This document shows, piece after piece, positions 1-7,124 of a DNA stretch of 38,167 nucleotides. The position numbers and the translations under genes were made by a program. How positions within the stretch are numbered: position 1 is the first letter of the stretch; each line of letters starts with the position of its first letter. Origin of the DNA: Tabrizicola soli (GTDB lineage: Bacteria > Pseudomonadota > Alphaproteobacteria > Rhodobacterales > Rhodobacteraceae); contig NZ_JAEACP010000004.1 in assembly GCF_015999335.1 (NCBI RefSeq), forward strand, positions 188,689 through 226,855, given 5' to 3'. The notes beneath the pieces were generated by a model. It made no database searches and was not told the DNA's origin. It was given only the letters and a program-made list of their open reading frames with translations.

Positions 1-90
1 CCCACCCCCACCCGCCCCCCCGGCGGGGGGGGGGGGGGGGGGGGGGCCCCCCCGGGGGGGGGGGGGGGGCCCCCCCCCCCCCCCCCCCCA
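1..90. other. Poly-G/poly-C low-complexity tract
   Basis: The first 90 bases are almost only C and G in long homopolymer blocks: C-rich, then a long G run, a short C run, G again, then C. There is no coding or regulatory content. The block pattern is self-complementary, and it ends abruptly where normal sequence begins. An artefact of sequencing or assembly at a contig end is much more likely than genuine DNA. Confidence 0.85.
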
Positions 91-95
91 GCCGA

Positions 96-124
96 GCGCT
101 TTCGCGTTCTTCACGCGAAAGCGC
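96..124. terminator. Perfect 12-bp hairpin downstream of gntK
   Basis: GCGCTTTCGCGT (96-107) is followed by a 5-nt loop and its exact reverse complement (113-124). It lies 55 bp beyond the stop codon of the leftward gntK gene, so it could end the leuC-leuD-gntK transcript. No T tract follows on either strand, so intrinsic termination is uncertain. Its closeness to the poly-G/C tract may also explain an assembly break here. Confidence 0.45.
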
Positions 125-178
125 GAGAGGAAAGGCGCGTGCGCAGCACTCATTCCGGCAGTCGCCTCGATCCGGACG

Positions 179-712
179 TCAGGACAGGCGGGAAAGGATG
201 GTTTCGACCAGCTCCGGCAGGCCGAGGGCGATATCCACCGTGATCGCCTCTTCAGGCCCCGGCGGCTCCAGCGCCGCGAACTGGCTGTCGAGAAGCGCAA
301 GCGGCATGTAATGCCCGGACCGCGCCGCCATCCGCGCGGCGATCAGCGCGCGGCTGCCCGAAAGATGGACAAAGGTCACCGGCCCCCCTGCCCCGGCCCG
401 GATCCGGTCGCGGTAGGCCCGTTTCAGCGCCGAGCAACCGAGGATCACCGGGGCCCGGTCGTGCAGCACCTGCGCCACCCGGTCCAGCCAGGGCCAGCGG
501 TCGTCGTCCGTCAGCGGCACTCCGGCCCGCATCTTCGCCACCGCTTGCCGGGAATGCAGCGCGTCGCCTTCGACATAGGGGATGCCCAGCCGGGCCGACA
601 GGGCCGCCCCGACCGAGGACTTGCCGCAGCCGGAAACGCCCATGACGACCAACCGCCTCGCCCCGCCGCCCGCCGTGGCGGACGGGTCGGGCAGAGGCGG
701 CCCCGCCGTCAC
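179..712 (-). CDS. gntK: Gluconokinase
   Basis: This 177-residue protein is a small P-loop kinase of the GntK family, which phosphorylates D-gluconate to 6-phosphogluconate in the cytoplasm, feeding the Entner-Doudoroff and pentose phosphate routes. The Walker A motif GVSGCGKS is at residues 25-32, followed by GDALHS and the family signature CSALKRAYRD. Length is normal for the family. The start is a GTG four bases after the leuD stop. It adds about 18 residues before the first beta strand, and the only ATG nearby would cut into the P-loop strand. It is the last gene of a tight leuC-leuD-gntK series, so it is probably cotranscribed with leucine synthesis genes, an unexpected partner for a sugar-acid kinase. 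Confidence 0.9.
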   Translation of the reverse strand: MTAGPPLPDPSATAGGGARRLVVMGVSGCGKSSVGAALSARLGIPYVEGDALHSRQAVAKMRAGVPLTDDDRWPWLDRVAQVLHDRAPVILGCSALKRAYRDRIRAGAGGPVTFVHLSGSRALIAARMAARSGHYMPLALLDSQFAALEPPGPEEAITVDIALGLPELVETILSRLS

Positions 713-716
713 CGGG

Positions 717-1322
717 TCATGCCCAGGGATGCAGGCTCGCGTTCTTCGCCTCGAAGGCGTCGATGGCGGCGGCCTTTTCCAGCGTCAGGCCGATGTCGTC
801 CAGCCCGTTCAGCAGGCAGTGCTTCTTGAAGGCGTCGACCTCGAAGGCAAAGACCTTGCCGTCCGAGGCGGTGACGGTCTGCGCCTCCAGATCCACGGTG
901 ATCCGGGCGTTGGCGCCCTTCCGCGCGTCATCCATCAGATGCGCCACGGCTTCGGGCGGCAGCACCACCGGCAGGATGCCGTTCTTGAAGCAGTTGTTGT
1001 AGAAGATGTCCGCGAACGAGGTCGAGATCACGCAGCGGATCCCGAAGTCGAGAAGCGCCCAGGGCGCATGCTCGCGCGAGGAGCCGCAGCCGAAGTTGTC
1101 GCCGGCGACGATGATCTGCGACTGCCTGTAGGCGGGCTGGTTCAGCACGAAATCCGGGATTTCCTTGCCGTCCTGGGTATAGCGCATCTCGTCGAACAGG
1201 TTCTTCCCCAGTCCCGACCGCTGGATGGTCTTCAGGAACTGCTTGGGGATGATCATGTCGGTGTCGATGTTGACCAGCGGCATCGGCGCCGCGATTCCGG
1301 TCAGGGTGGTGAACTTGTCCAT
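717..1322 (-). CDS. leuD: 3-isopropylmalate dehydratase small subunit
   Basis: This is LeuD, 201 residues, the swivelling small subunit of isopropylmalate isomerase. With LeuC it converts 2-isopropylmalate to 3-isopropylmalate in leucine biosynthesis. Diagnostic segments are [13 protein letters not shown] near the N-terminus, [13 protein letters not shown] in the middle and [14 protein letters not shown] after it, all typical of the aconitase C-terminal swivel domain. The ATG start lies two bases after the leuC stop, so the two subunits are translationally coupled. Length and motifs are complete. Confidence 0.97.
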   Translation of the reverse strand: MDKFTTLTGIAAPMPLVNIDTDMIIPKQFLKTIQRSGLGKNLFDEMRYTQDGKEIPDFVLNQPAYRQSQIIVAGDNFGCGSSREHAPWALLDFGIRCVISTSFADIFYNNCFKNGILPVVLPPEAVAHLMDDARKGANARITVDLEAQTVTASDGKVFAFEVDAFKKHCLLNGLDDIGLTLEKAAAIDAFEAKNASLHPWA

Positions 1323-1324
1323 GC

Positions 1325-2746
1325 TCAGGCCTCCACGCCCATCAACTCGCGCACATCGGTCAGATGCCCGGTGATCGCCGCCGCCGCCGCCATCGCGGGC
1401 GACATCAGGTGCGTGCGCCCGCCCCGGCCCTGACGGCCCTCGAAGTTGCGGTTCGACGTCGCCGCGCAGCGTTCGCCTGGGCTCAACTGGTCGGGGTTCA
1501 TCGCGAGGCACATCGAGCAGCCCGCGAGCCGCCATTCGAAACCGGCGTCGATGAAGATCTGCGCCAGGCCCTCTTCCTCGGCCTGCGCCCGCACCAGACC
1601 CGAGCCGGGAACGACCATCGCCCGCATCCCGTCCTTGATCTTCTTGCCCTTCAGGATCGCCGCGGCGGCGCGCAGGTCCTCGATCCGGCCATTGGTGCAC
1701 GAGCCGATGAAGACCGTGTCGATCTTGATGTCGGTCAGCTTCTGCCCGGCGGTCAGGCCCATGTAGTCGATCGACCGCCTCGCCGCGTCGACCTTGCCGC
1801 CGGTGAACGACTCCGGCGAGGGAACGGCGCCGGTGATCGGCAGCACGTCCTCGGGGCTGGTGCCCCAGGTCACGACCGGGGCGATATCCTCGCCCTTGAT
1901 CGTCACCACCTTGTCGAAATGCGCGCCTTCATCGGTGTAGAGCGTCTTCCAGTAGGCCAGCGCCGCTTCCCACTTCGCGCCCTTCGGCGCATGGGGACGG
2001 CCCATGACATAGGCGAAGGTCTTCTCGTCCGGCGCAATGAGACCCGCGCGCGCGCCGCCCTCGATCGCCATGTTGCAGACGGTCATCCGGCCTTCCATCG
2101 ACAGCTCGCGGATCGCCTGGCCGCAGTATTCGATGACATAGCCGGTGCCGCCCGCCGTGCCGGTGGCGCCGATGACCGAGAGGGTGATGTCCTTGGCCGT
2201 GACGCCGGGGCGGAGCGACCCGGTGATCTCGACCTTCATGTTCTTCGACTTCTTCTGGATCAGGGTCTGGGTGGCGAGCACATGCTCGACCTCCGACGTC
2301 CCGATCCCGTGCGCCAGCGCGCCGAAGGCCCCGTGGGTCGCGGTATGCGAGTCACCGCAGACCACGGTCATGCCCGGCAGGGTCCAGCCCTGTTCGGGGC
2401 CGACGATGTGGACGATGCCCTGGCGGATATCGGTGACGGGATAGTAGTTGATCCCGAAATCCCTGGCGTTCTTGTCCAGCGCGGCGACCTGGATGCGGCT
2501 TTCCTCGGGCATCTGCTCCGGGTTCTCGCGGCCCTGCGTCGTCGGCACGTTGTGGTCCGGTACGGCAATGGTCTTCTCCGGCGCGCGCACCTTGCGGCCG
2601 GTCATGCGCAGGCCCTCGAAGGCCTGGGGGCTGGTCACTTCATGGACCAGGTGGCGGTCGATGTAGAGGAGGCAGGTGCCGTCCTCGGCCTGGTGGACGA
2701 CGTGGTCGTCCCAGATCTTGTCATAAAGCGTGCGCGGAGCGGTCAT
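1325..2746 (-). CDS. leuC: 3-isopropylmalate dehydratase large subunit
   Basis: LeuC, 473 residues from the chosen ATG, is the catalytic large subunit of isopropylmalate isomerase. The [4Fe-4S] ligands are visible as Cys350 (GSCTNGR), Cys410 and Cys413 (GCSMC). [15 protein letters not shown] and GRENPEQ are further family marks. The ATG at 2746 is preferred to an upstream in-frame GTG at 2755 because AAGGTGAG is spaced correctly before it. It is the first gene of leuC-leuD-gntK. The dehydrogenase of the same pathway, leuB, lies about 23 kb away at 25965. Confidence 0.97.
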   Translation of the reverse strand: MTAPRTLYDKIWDDHVVHQAEDGTCLLYIDRHLVHEVTSPQAFEGLRMTGRKVRAPEKTIAVPDHNVPTTQGRENPEQMPEESRIQVAALDKNARDFGINYYPVTDIRQGIVHIVGPEQGWTLPGMTVVCGDSHTATHGAFGALAHGIGTSEVEHVLATQTLIQKKSKNMKVEITGSLRPGVTAKDITLSVIGATGTAGGTGYVIEYCGQAIRELSMEGRMTVCNMAIEGGARAGLIAPDEKTFAYVMGRPHAPKGAKWEAALAYWKTLYTDEGAHFDKVVTIKGEDIAPVVTWGTSPEDVLPITGAVPSPESFTGGKVDAARRSIDYMGLTAGQKLTDIKIDTVFIGSCTNGRIEDLRAAAAILKGKKIKDGMRAMVVPGSGLVRAQAEEEGLAQIFIDAGFEWRLAGCSMCLAMNPDQLSPGERCAATSNRNFEGRQGRGGRTHLMSPAMAAAAAITGHLTDVRELMGVEA

Positions 2747-2803
2747 GGCTCTCACCTTCAGGTTCGGGATGGCTTGGGAAGGACGAAGGGGCGGCGATCC
2801 GCG

Positions 2804-2896
2804 TCAGGCGCGGGCGAGGATCGTGCGGGTCATGCCGAAAAAACGGGCCGGAAGCCGCGCGTGGTCGGTGATGTCGAAGTAGATGAACCCGGACAT
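2804..2896 (-). CDS. Possible 30-residue ORF upstream of leuC
   Basis: A short reading frame begins MSGFIYFDITDHARLP and ends with TILARA. Nearly every codon ends in G or C, as in the neighbouring real genes. It lies 57 bp upstream of leuC on the same strand. The ribosome site is weak. It holds only two leucine codons, so it is not a leucine attenuator leader. A longer version from a TTG at 3004 is possible but its upstream codons look less coding-like. The function is unknown. It may be a small expressed protein or chance. Confidence 0.25.
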   Translation of the reverse strand: MSGFIYFDITDHARLPARFFGMTRTILARA

Positions 2897-2990
2897 GCCG
2901 CCGATATAATCCCGAAACGCCCGCCAGGCAAGCTGGCAACACCCCTTGCGGAAGGGACCCTTCCCGGCTCCCTGTGTGGGCGCCCGCTCT

Positions 2991-3030
2991 TGCTCTTTCG
3001 ACAAATACTCCCGCCGGAGGCTCCGCCGCC
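2991..3030. repeat. Candidate intergenic repeat element
   Basis: The gene-poor stretch 2897-3098 contains TTTCGACAAATACTCCCGCC followed directly by GGAGGC and GC-rich sequence. A similar arrangement (TTTC, AAATACTC, CCGCCGGAGGC) recurs between genes in many Rhodobacteraceae genomes in my recollection. Only one copy occurs here, so the repeat status rests on prior knowledge. Nothing else was recognised in this stretch. Confidence 0.3.
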
Positions 3031-3098
3031 CTTCGCCCGCGCCGCCGCCGGGACCTGGGCGCTTGCCTTGGCGCGGAATAAGGCGTAGCCGCCCGCGC

Positions 3099-3128
3099 TT
3101 GGTTGAGATCGGGCCCTCCCGGTGCTAG
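3099..3128 (+). promoter_or_regulatory. Putative promoter of rsfS-rlmH
   Basis: TTGGTT (3099-3104) and TGCTAG (3123-3128) are separated by 18 bp and resemble sigma-70 -35 and -10 boxes. Initiation near 3135 would leave a leader of about 53 nt before the CTG start of rsfS. The -10 box would overlap the alternative GTG start at 3122, which argues against that start. Confidence 0.4.
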
Positions 3129-3187
3129 TCTTGATCCACGGCCCGGCGCGGGGGCCCGTTGCCGCGCTTTTCCAGGAGGACCAGGTC

Positions 3188-3610
3188 CTGTCGCATTCCG
3201 ATCCCGCCACCGGCCTGCCGGTCGGCCCGCGCCCGACGCCCGCCGCCCCAGTCAGCGAAGGGCACAGCTCCCAGGATGTGCTGGCGCTGGTGTTGAAATC
3301 CGTCGATGACGACAAGGCCGAGGACGTCGTCCAGATCGACCTGCGCGGCCGTTCGGACGTGGCGGACTACATGGTGATCTGCTCGGGCCGGTCGTCGCGC
3401 CAGGTCGCCTCGATCTCCGAGAAACTGGCCGACCGGCTGAAGCAGGAACTGCGGATTTCCGTCCGGATGGAGGGGAAGGAAACCGGCGACTGGGTGCTGA
3501 TCGACGCGGGCGACGTGATCGTCCACGTCTTCCGCCCCGAGGTGCGCGAGTTCTACCAGCTGGAGAAGATGTGGCTGCCTGCGGGATCGACCCGCTCTGC
3601 CCAGGGCTGA
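3188..3610 (+). CDS. rsfS: Ribosome silencing factor RsfS
   Basis: RsfS binds ribosomal protein uL14 and blocks subunit joining when nutrients are scarce. The family core is clear: KAEDVVQIDLRGRSDVADYM, then GRSSRQVASISEKL, then GDWVLIDAGDVIVHVF and REFYQLEKMW. From CTG at 3188 the product has 140 residues, a usual size. This start is chosen because AGGAGG (3174-3179) sits 8 nt upstream, whereas the GTG at 3122 has no ribosome site and overlaps a likely -10 box. No ATG, GTG or TTG suits the interval. The stop overlaps the rlmH start (TGATG), so the two genes are coupled, the usual pairing in many bacteria. Confidence 0.93.
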   Translation: MSHSDPATGLPVGPRPTPAAPVSEGHSSQDVLALVLKSVDDDKAEDVVQIDLRGRSDVADYMVICSGRSSRQVASISEKLADRLKQELRISVRMEGKETGDWVLIDAGDVIVHVFRPEVREFYQLEKMWLPAGSTRSAQG

Positions 3611-4080
3611 TGCGGCTCCACCTCTGCGCCGTGGGCCGGTTGCGCGCGGGCCCCGAGCGCGCGCTGGTCGACGACTACCTTGCCCGGCTGGAGCGGACCG
3701 GGCGGCCCCTTGGCCTTGGCCCCGCGACCGAGCATGAGGTCGAGGACAGGAAGGGCGGCGGCATGGCAGCGGAAGCGGCGCTGTTGTCCCGCGCGATCCC
3801 CGCGGGCGCGGCGCTTTGCGTGCTGGACGAAAGGGGAAAGACGCTCTCCAGCCCGGAATTCGCACAGGCGCTGGCGCAGTGGCGCGATGGCGGACGGCAG
3901 GACGCGGCGCTGGTGATCGGCGGGGCCGACGGGGTGGACCCCGGCCTGCGGGCGCGGGCGGATCTGGTGCTCAGCTTCGGGCGGATGGTCTGGCCGCACA
4001 TGCTGGTCCGGGTGATGGCGGCCGAACAGCTGTATCGCGCGGCGACGATCCTTGCAGGCAGCCCCTATCACCGGGTCTGA
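3610..4080 (+). CDS. rlmH: 23S rRNA (pseudouridine1915-N3)-methyltransferase
   Basis: RlmH, 156 residues, is a SPOUT-fold methyltransferase that modifies pseudouridine 1915 in helix 69 of 23S rRNA using S-adenosylmethionine. Recognisable parts are LDERGKTLSSPEFA, the glycine-rich VIGGADGVDPGLR cofactor knot, and the C-terminal WPHMLVRVMAAEQLYRA plus SPYHR. The ATG overlaps the rsfS TGA by one base. Both genes act on the ribosome. Confidence 0.96.
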   Translation: MRLHLCAVGRLRAGPERALVDDYLARLERTGRPLGLGPATEHEVEDRKGGGMAAEAALLSRAIPAGAALCVLDERGKTLSSPEFAQALAQWRDGGRQDAALVIGGADGVDPGLRARADLVLSFGRMVWPHMLVRVMAAEQLYRAATILAGSPYHRV

Positions 4081-4088
4081 CGCCCGGC

Positions 4089-4111
4089 AGGGTGGGTGAT
4101 TCACCCACCCT
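4089..4111. terminator. Hairpin between convergent rlmH and EamA genes
   Basis: AGGGTGGGTG (4089-4098), a 3-nt loop and CACCCACCCT (4102-4111) form a perfect 10-bp stem. It sits in the 42-bp gap between two convergent genes, where a bidirectional terminator is expected. No strong T tract follows. GGGTGGGTG...CACCCACCC hairpins are also common as dispersed intergenic repeats in proteobacteria. Confidence 0.6.
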
Positions 4112-4122
4112 ACGCCTGCGCC

Positions 4123-4968
4123 TCAGCCCCGCCGCAGCGCGACCACGCCCGAGCCCACGACCATCGCCGCGCCGATCCAGGTGGCAAGATCCGGCCGCTC
4201 GCCGAACAGCGCCATCGCCAGCACCATGGCAAAGACCAGCCGCGTATAACGGAAGGGGGTGACCGCCGAGACCTCGCCGGTCCGCATGGCGAAGGTCAGG
4301 CCGTGGTAGCCCAGCACGGCAAACAGCGTCCCCCCGGCCAGAAGCGCCAGGCCGCGCAGGCCCGGCACCACCGCGTCAGCCTCTACCGCCATGAGGATCG
4401 CCCCGGCGAGCGCCAGCATGGCGAAGCCCAGCGCGCCAAGCTGGCGGTTCGACATTCCCCTAGGGGCCGCCCGCGTCGCCAGGTCGCGCCCCGCAAAGCC
4501 GAGGAATCCCACCACCGCCAGAAGCGACAGGGGCGAGAAATCCGCCCCCGGCCGCAGGATCACCAGCACCCCGGCAAAGCCCAGAAGCACCGCGAGCCAG
4601 CGCGTAGGGCCGACCTTCTCGCCGAAGATCAGCGCCGCGCCGGCCACCACCACCAGCGGCGTCGCCTGCAACAGCGCCGAGGTGGTGGAAAGCGCGGTCA
4701 GCGTGATCGCCAGGCCATAGAAGAGCCGCCCCGTCACCTCGAATGCGGAACGGACCAGCATGGCGCGCGACAGGAAGGCGGCGGGCAGGACGGCCTCGCC
4801 CCTGCGGGCCGCCATCGCGGCGAAGATCAGCATCCCCGCCAGCCCGATCACCAGCAGGACCTGGGCCAGCGGCATCTCGCGCGCGGCGGCCTTCACCAGC
4901 ACATCCTCGACCGCGAATCCCGCCATCGAGGCCGACATGTACAGCGCGCCGCGCTGGTTCTGGCTCAC
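4123..4968 (-). CDS. EamA/DMT family transporter
   Basis: A 281-residue inner-membrane protein with about ten hydrophobic segments arranged as two EamA repeats, as in drug/metabolite transporters. The end of repeat one carries the typical [19 protein letters not shown] and GVLVILRPG. The matching place in repeat two is [20 protein letters not shown]. The GTG start overlaps the stop of the upstream proline-racemase-family gene by four bases (GTGA), so the two are cotranscribed. That suggests a substrate related to the enzyme, perhaps an amino or imino acid or its breakdown product, but substrate cannot be read from the sequence. Confidence 0.85.
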   Translation of the reverse strand: MSQNQRGALYMSASMAGFAVEDVLVKAAAREMPLAQVLLVIGLAGMLIFAAMAARRGEAVLPAAFLSRAMLVRSAFEVTGRLFYGLAITLTALSTTSALLQATPLVVVAGAALIFGEKVGPTRWLAVLLGFAGVLVILRPGADFSPLSLLAVVGFLGFAGRDLATRAAPRGMSNRQLGALGFAMLALAGAILMAVEADAVVPGLRGLALLAGGTLFAVLGYHGLTFAMRTGEVSAVTPFRYTRLVFAMVLAMALFGERPDLATWIGAAMVVGSGVVALRRG

Positions 4969-5993
4969 CGCGCGCCCCAGGTGTCGGACAGACGATAGCC
5001 CTCGGGCCAGGGATCGGCCGGGTCCAGCATGTGCTGATGCGTGCCGGTGATCCAGGCGCGGCCCGAGATTTCCGGCAGGATCGCATCCAGGTGGCCGACC
5101 TTGGCCGCGCCGACGATCCGCCCCTCGAACTGGCCGCCGATCAGCGAGCGGGCGCGCAGCACCTGGCCCGGCCCGATCTGGCCGCGTGCCGCCAGGATCG
5201 CGAGGCGCGCGGAAACGGCAGTGCCGGTGGGCGAGCGGTCGATCTTGCCGGGGCGGATCGAGACGGCGTGGCTGGTCTCCCAGCCGTCGGCGACCTTCTG
5301 CAGCGGGCCGGCGAAAAGGCAGAAGGAGAAATGCCGCCAGTCGGGGTTTTCGGGATGGGTGAAGCCCAACTGCTCATCCGCCGCCGTGGTGATCTGGACG
5401 CCGAGCTTCGCCATGGCATGGGCGTCCTTGGGCGAATGGGTGAAGCCCAGCGCCGTGGCGTCGACCACGACGAAACTGTCGGCGCCATAGGCGGTGTCCA
5501 CGGTCAGCCGGCCAAGCCCCGGCACATCCAGCGGCACACCCAGCCGGTCGGCAAAGGAGGGCAGGTTGCGGACATGGATGCGCTCGGCCTTGCCGTTGCG
5601 GCAGTCGGCGCGGACGGTGACCAGACCGCCCGGGGCTTCCAGGGTCAGTTCGGTGACCGGCTCGGTCATCGGGATGATGCCGCTGTCCAGAAGCACGGTC
5701 GCGACGCAGATCGAGTTCGAGCCGGACATCGGCGGGTTGTCCTCGGGCTCCATGATGATGAAGCCCATCTGCGCGCGGGGATCCTTGGGCGGAACCAGCA
5801 GGTTGACGTGCCGGAACACCCCGCCGCGGGGTTCGTTCAGGACGAAGTTGCGCAGGGTCTGGTTGCGCCAGAGCCAGTCGCGCATCTCCCACAGGGTTTC
5901 GCCGGGCGGCGGGGCGACGCCGCCGACGATGACATCGCCGACTTCGCCTTCGGCATGGGCCGAGATGACATGGATGGTTTTCGAGCTGCGCAT
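4965..5993 (-). CDS. Proline racemase superfamily protein with Ser/Thr active site
   Basis: A 342-residue member of the proline racemase superfamily (proline racemase, 4-hydroxyproline 2-epimerase, trans-3-hydroxyproline dehydratase). Family signatures are [13 protein letters not shown] at the N-terminus, [11 protein letters not shown] around residue 90 and [15 protein letters not shown] around 256. In racemases and epimerases the two acid/base residues are cysteines, in PPMCGHG and DRSPCGTG. Here they read Ser90 and Thr256. A hydroxyproline dehydratase-like or altered activity is therefore more likely than simple racemisation. GGAGG precedes the ATG by 7 nt. It is cotranscribed with the EamA transporter downstream. 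Two palindromes and a hairpin separate it from dapA. Confidence 0.85.
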   Translation of the reverse strand: MRSSKTIHVISAHAEGEVGDVIVGGVAPPPGETLWEMRDWLWRNQTLRNFVLNEPRGGVFRHVNLLVPPKDPRAQMGFIIMEPEDNPPMSGSNSICVATVLLDSGIIPMTEPVTELTLEAPGGLVTVRADCRNGKAERIHVRNLPSFADRLGVPLDVPGLGRLTVDTAYGADSFVVVDATALGFTHSPKDAHAMAKLGVQITTAADEQLGFTHPENPDWRHFSFCLFAGPLQKVADGWETSHAVSIRPGKIDRSPTGTAVSARLAILAARGQIGPGQVLRARSLIGGQFEGRIVGAAKVGHLDAILPEISGRAWITGTHQHMLDPADPWPEGYRLSDTWGAR

Positions 5994-6042
5994 TGGGGGG
6001 CCTCCGGAGGCGCAAGTTGCGCGGGTGGGACGGAAATGGCAA

Positions 6043-6068
6043 GCGCCCCGCCGAGTGTGACGGGGCGC
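6043..6068 (-). terminator. Hairpin downstream of dapA
   Basis: GCGCCCCG (6043-6050) and CGGGGCGC (6061-6068) pair as an 8-bp GC stem with a 10-nt loop. On the minus strand it follows dapA by about 48 bp and precedes the ribosome site of the racemase-family gene. A short TTGCCATTT follows on that strand, so it may end dapA transcription. Confidence 0.5.
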
Positions 6069-6111
6069 AAATCTTTTCGAAAAGATTTGCAAATTCCTTC
6101 GAAGGAATTTG
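6067..6111. repeat. Two abutting perfect palindromes
   Basis: Positions 6067-6090 form a perfect 24-nt palindrome centred on TTTTCGAAAA. Positions 6090-6111 form a perfect 22-nt palindrome centred on CCTTCGAAGG. They share one base, and the second lies 4 bp from the dapA stop codon. Both are AT-rich, unlike the surroundings. They could form two consecutive hairpins in dapA mRNA or be a dispersed intergenic element. Confidence 0.75.
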
Positions 6112-6115
6112 GTCC

Positions 6116-6988
6116 CTAGATCAGCCCGGCGTGCTTCATCGCCGCCTTGATCCGGGCCTTGGTCCCCTCGGTCAGCCCGACCAGCGGCAGGCGCACCTCT
6201 TCGGAACACAGGCCCAGGACCGACAGCGCATATTTCGCGCCGACGAGACCCGGCTCGATGAAGATCGCCTCGTGCAGCGGCATCAGCTTGTCCTGATGCT
6301 CCAGTGCCTTCGCGTAATCGCCGCGCAGGGTGGCTTCCTGGAACTCGGCGCAGAGGCGCGGGGCCACGTTCGCGGTGACGCTGATGCAGCCCACGCCGCC
6401 ATGCGCGTTGAAGCCGAGCGCGGTCGCATCCTCGCCCGAGAGCTGGATGAAATCCGTCCCGCAGGCGGCGCGCTGCATCGAGACGCGCTCGATCTTGCCG
6501 GTCGCATCCTTGACGCCGATGATCCGGGGCAGTTTCGCAAGAACGCCCATCGTCTCGGGCGTCATGTCCACCACGGACCGGCCGGGGATGTTGTAGATCA
6601 CGATCGGCAGCTGGCAGCAGTCGTGCAGCGCGGTGAAATGCGCGACCATCCCGGCCTGCGTGGGCTTGTTGTAGTAAGGCGTCACGACCAGCGCGGCGGT
6701 GGCGCCGACCTTCTCGGCATGGCGCATCAGGCTGATGCCCTCGACCGTGTTGTTCGAGCCCGCGCCCGCGATCACCGGCACCCGGCCCGCGACGGCCGCG
6801 ACGACTTCCTCGATCACTTTCTGGTGCTCGGCATGGCTGAGCGTCGGGCTTTCGCCGGTGGTCCCGACCGGGACGATGCCATGCGACCCCTCGGCGATAT
6901 GCCAGTCCACGAGTTTCTTCAGCGTCACCAGATCCAGCTCGCCGTTCTTGAACGGCGTCACCAGGGCTGGAAGGGACCCTCTGATCAT
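6116..6988 (-). CDS. dapA: 4-hydroxy-tetrahydrodipicolinate synthase
   Basis: DapA, 290 residues, condenses pyruvate with aspartate semialdehyde in lysine and diaminopimelate synthesis. The Schiff-base lysine is Lys160 in IIGVKDATG. The catalytic triad is also present: Thr44 in GTTGE, Tyr106 in TPYYNKPT and Tyr132 in IYNIPGRS. Arg137, which binds the aspartate semialdehyde carboxylate, argues for true DapA rather than a hydroxyproline-pathway relative, although a proline-racemase-family gene lies next door. GAGGAG precedes the ATG by 7 nt. It is transcribed divergently from the lytic transglycosylase gene and appears to be a single-gene unit. Confidence 0.96.
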   Translation of the reverse strand: MIRGSLPALVTPFKNGELDLVTLKKLVDWHIAEGSHGIVPVGTTGESPTLSHAEHQKVIEEVVAAVAGRVPVIAGAGSNNTVEGISLMRHAEKVGATAALVVTPYYNKPTQAGMVAHFTALHDCCQLPIVIYNIPGRSVVDMTPETMGVLAKLPRIIGVKDATGKIERVSMQRAACGTDFIQLSGEDATALGFNAHGGVGCISVTANVAPRLCAEFQEATLRGDYAKALEHQDKLMPLHEAIFIEPGLVGAKYALSVLGLCSEEVRLPLVGLTEGTKARIKAAMKHAGLI

Positions 6989-7035
6989 GACGCTTCTCCT
7001 CGTGATGGGGCGGAATTGCCCTAGAAAGCGCGTTT

Positions 7036-7064
7036 CTCATAGCGGCTGGCCCCTGCAATGCCAA
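7036..7064 (-). promoter_or_regulatory. Putative dapA promoter
   Basis: On the minus strand TTGGCA (7064-7059) and TATGAG (7041-7036) are 17 bp apart, close to sigma-70 spacing and consensus. They would give a leader of about 40 nt before the dapA ATG at 6988. The call rests on pattern alone. Confidence 0.4.
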
Positions 7065-7124
7065 GACTTGCCGCTAACGCAGTCGTGGGTTGTGGCGCGC
7101 CGCCCGCTTTGGCAGATTCATCCC

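Noticed and set aside
4743-6119. 458-codon open frame on the plus strand
   Set aside because: It is antisense to the proline-racemase-family gene, whose motifs are clear on the other strand.
6116-6988. dapA as a hydroxyproline-pathway deaminase, given the neighbouring racemase-family gene
   Set aside because: The Thr, Tyr, Lys and substrate-binding Arg pattern is that of true DapA, and a hairpin plus palindromes separate the genes.
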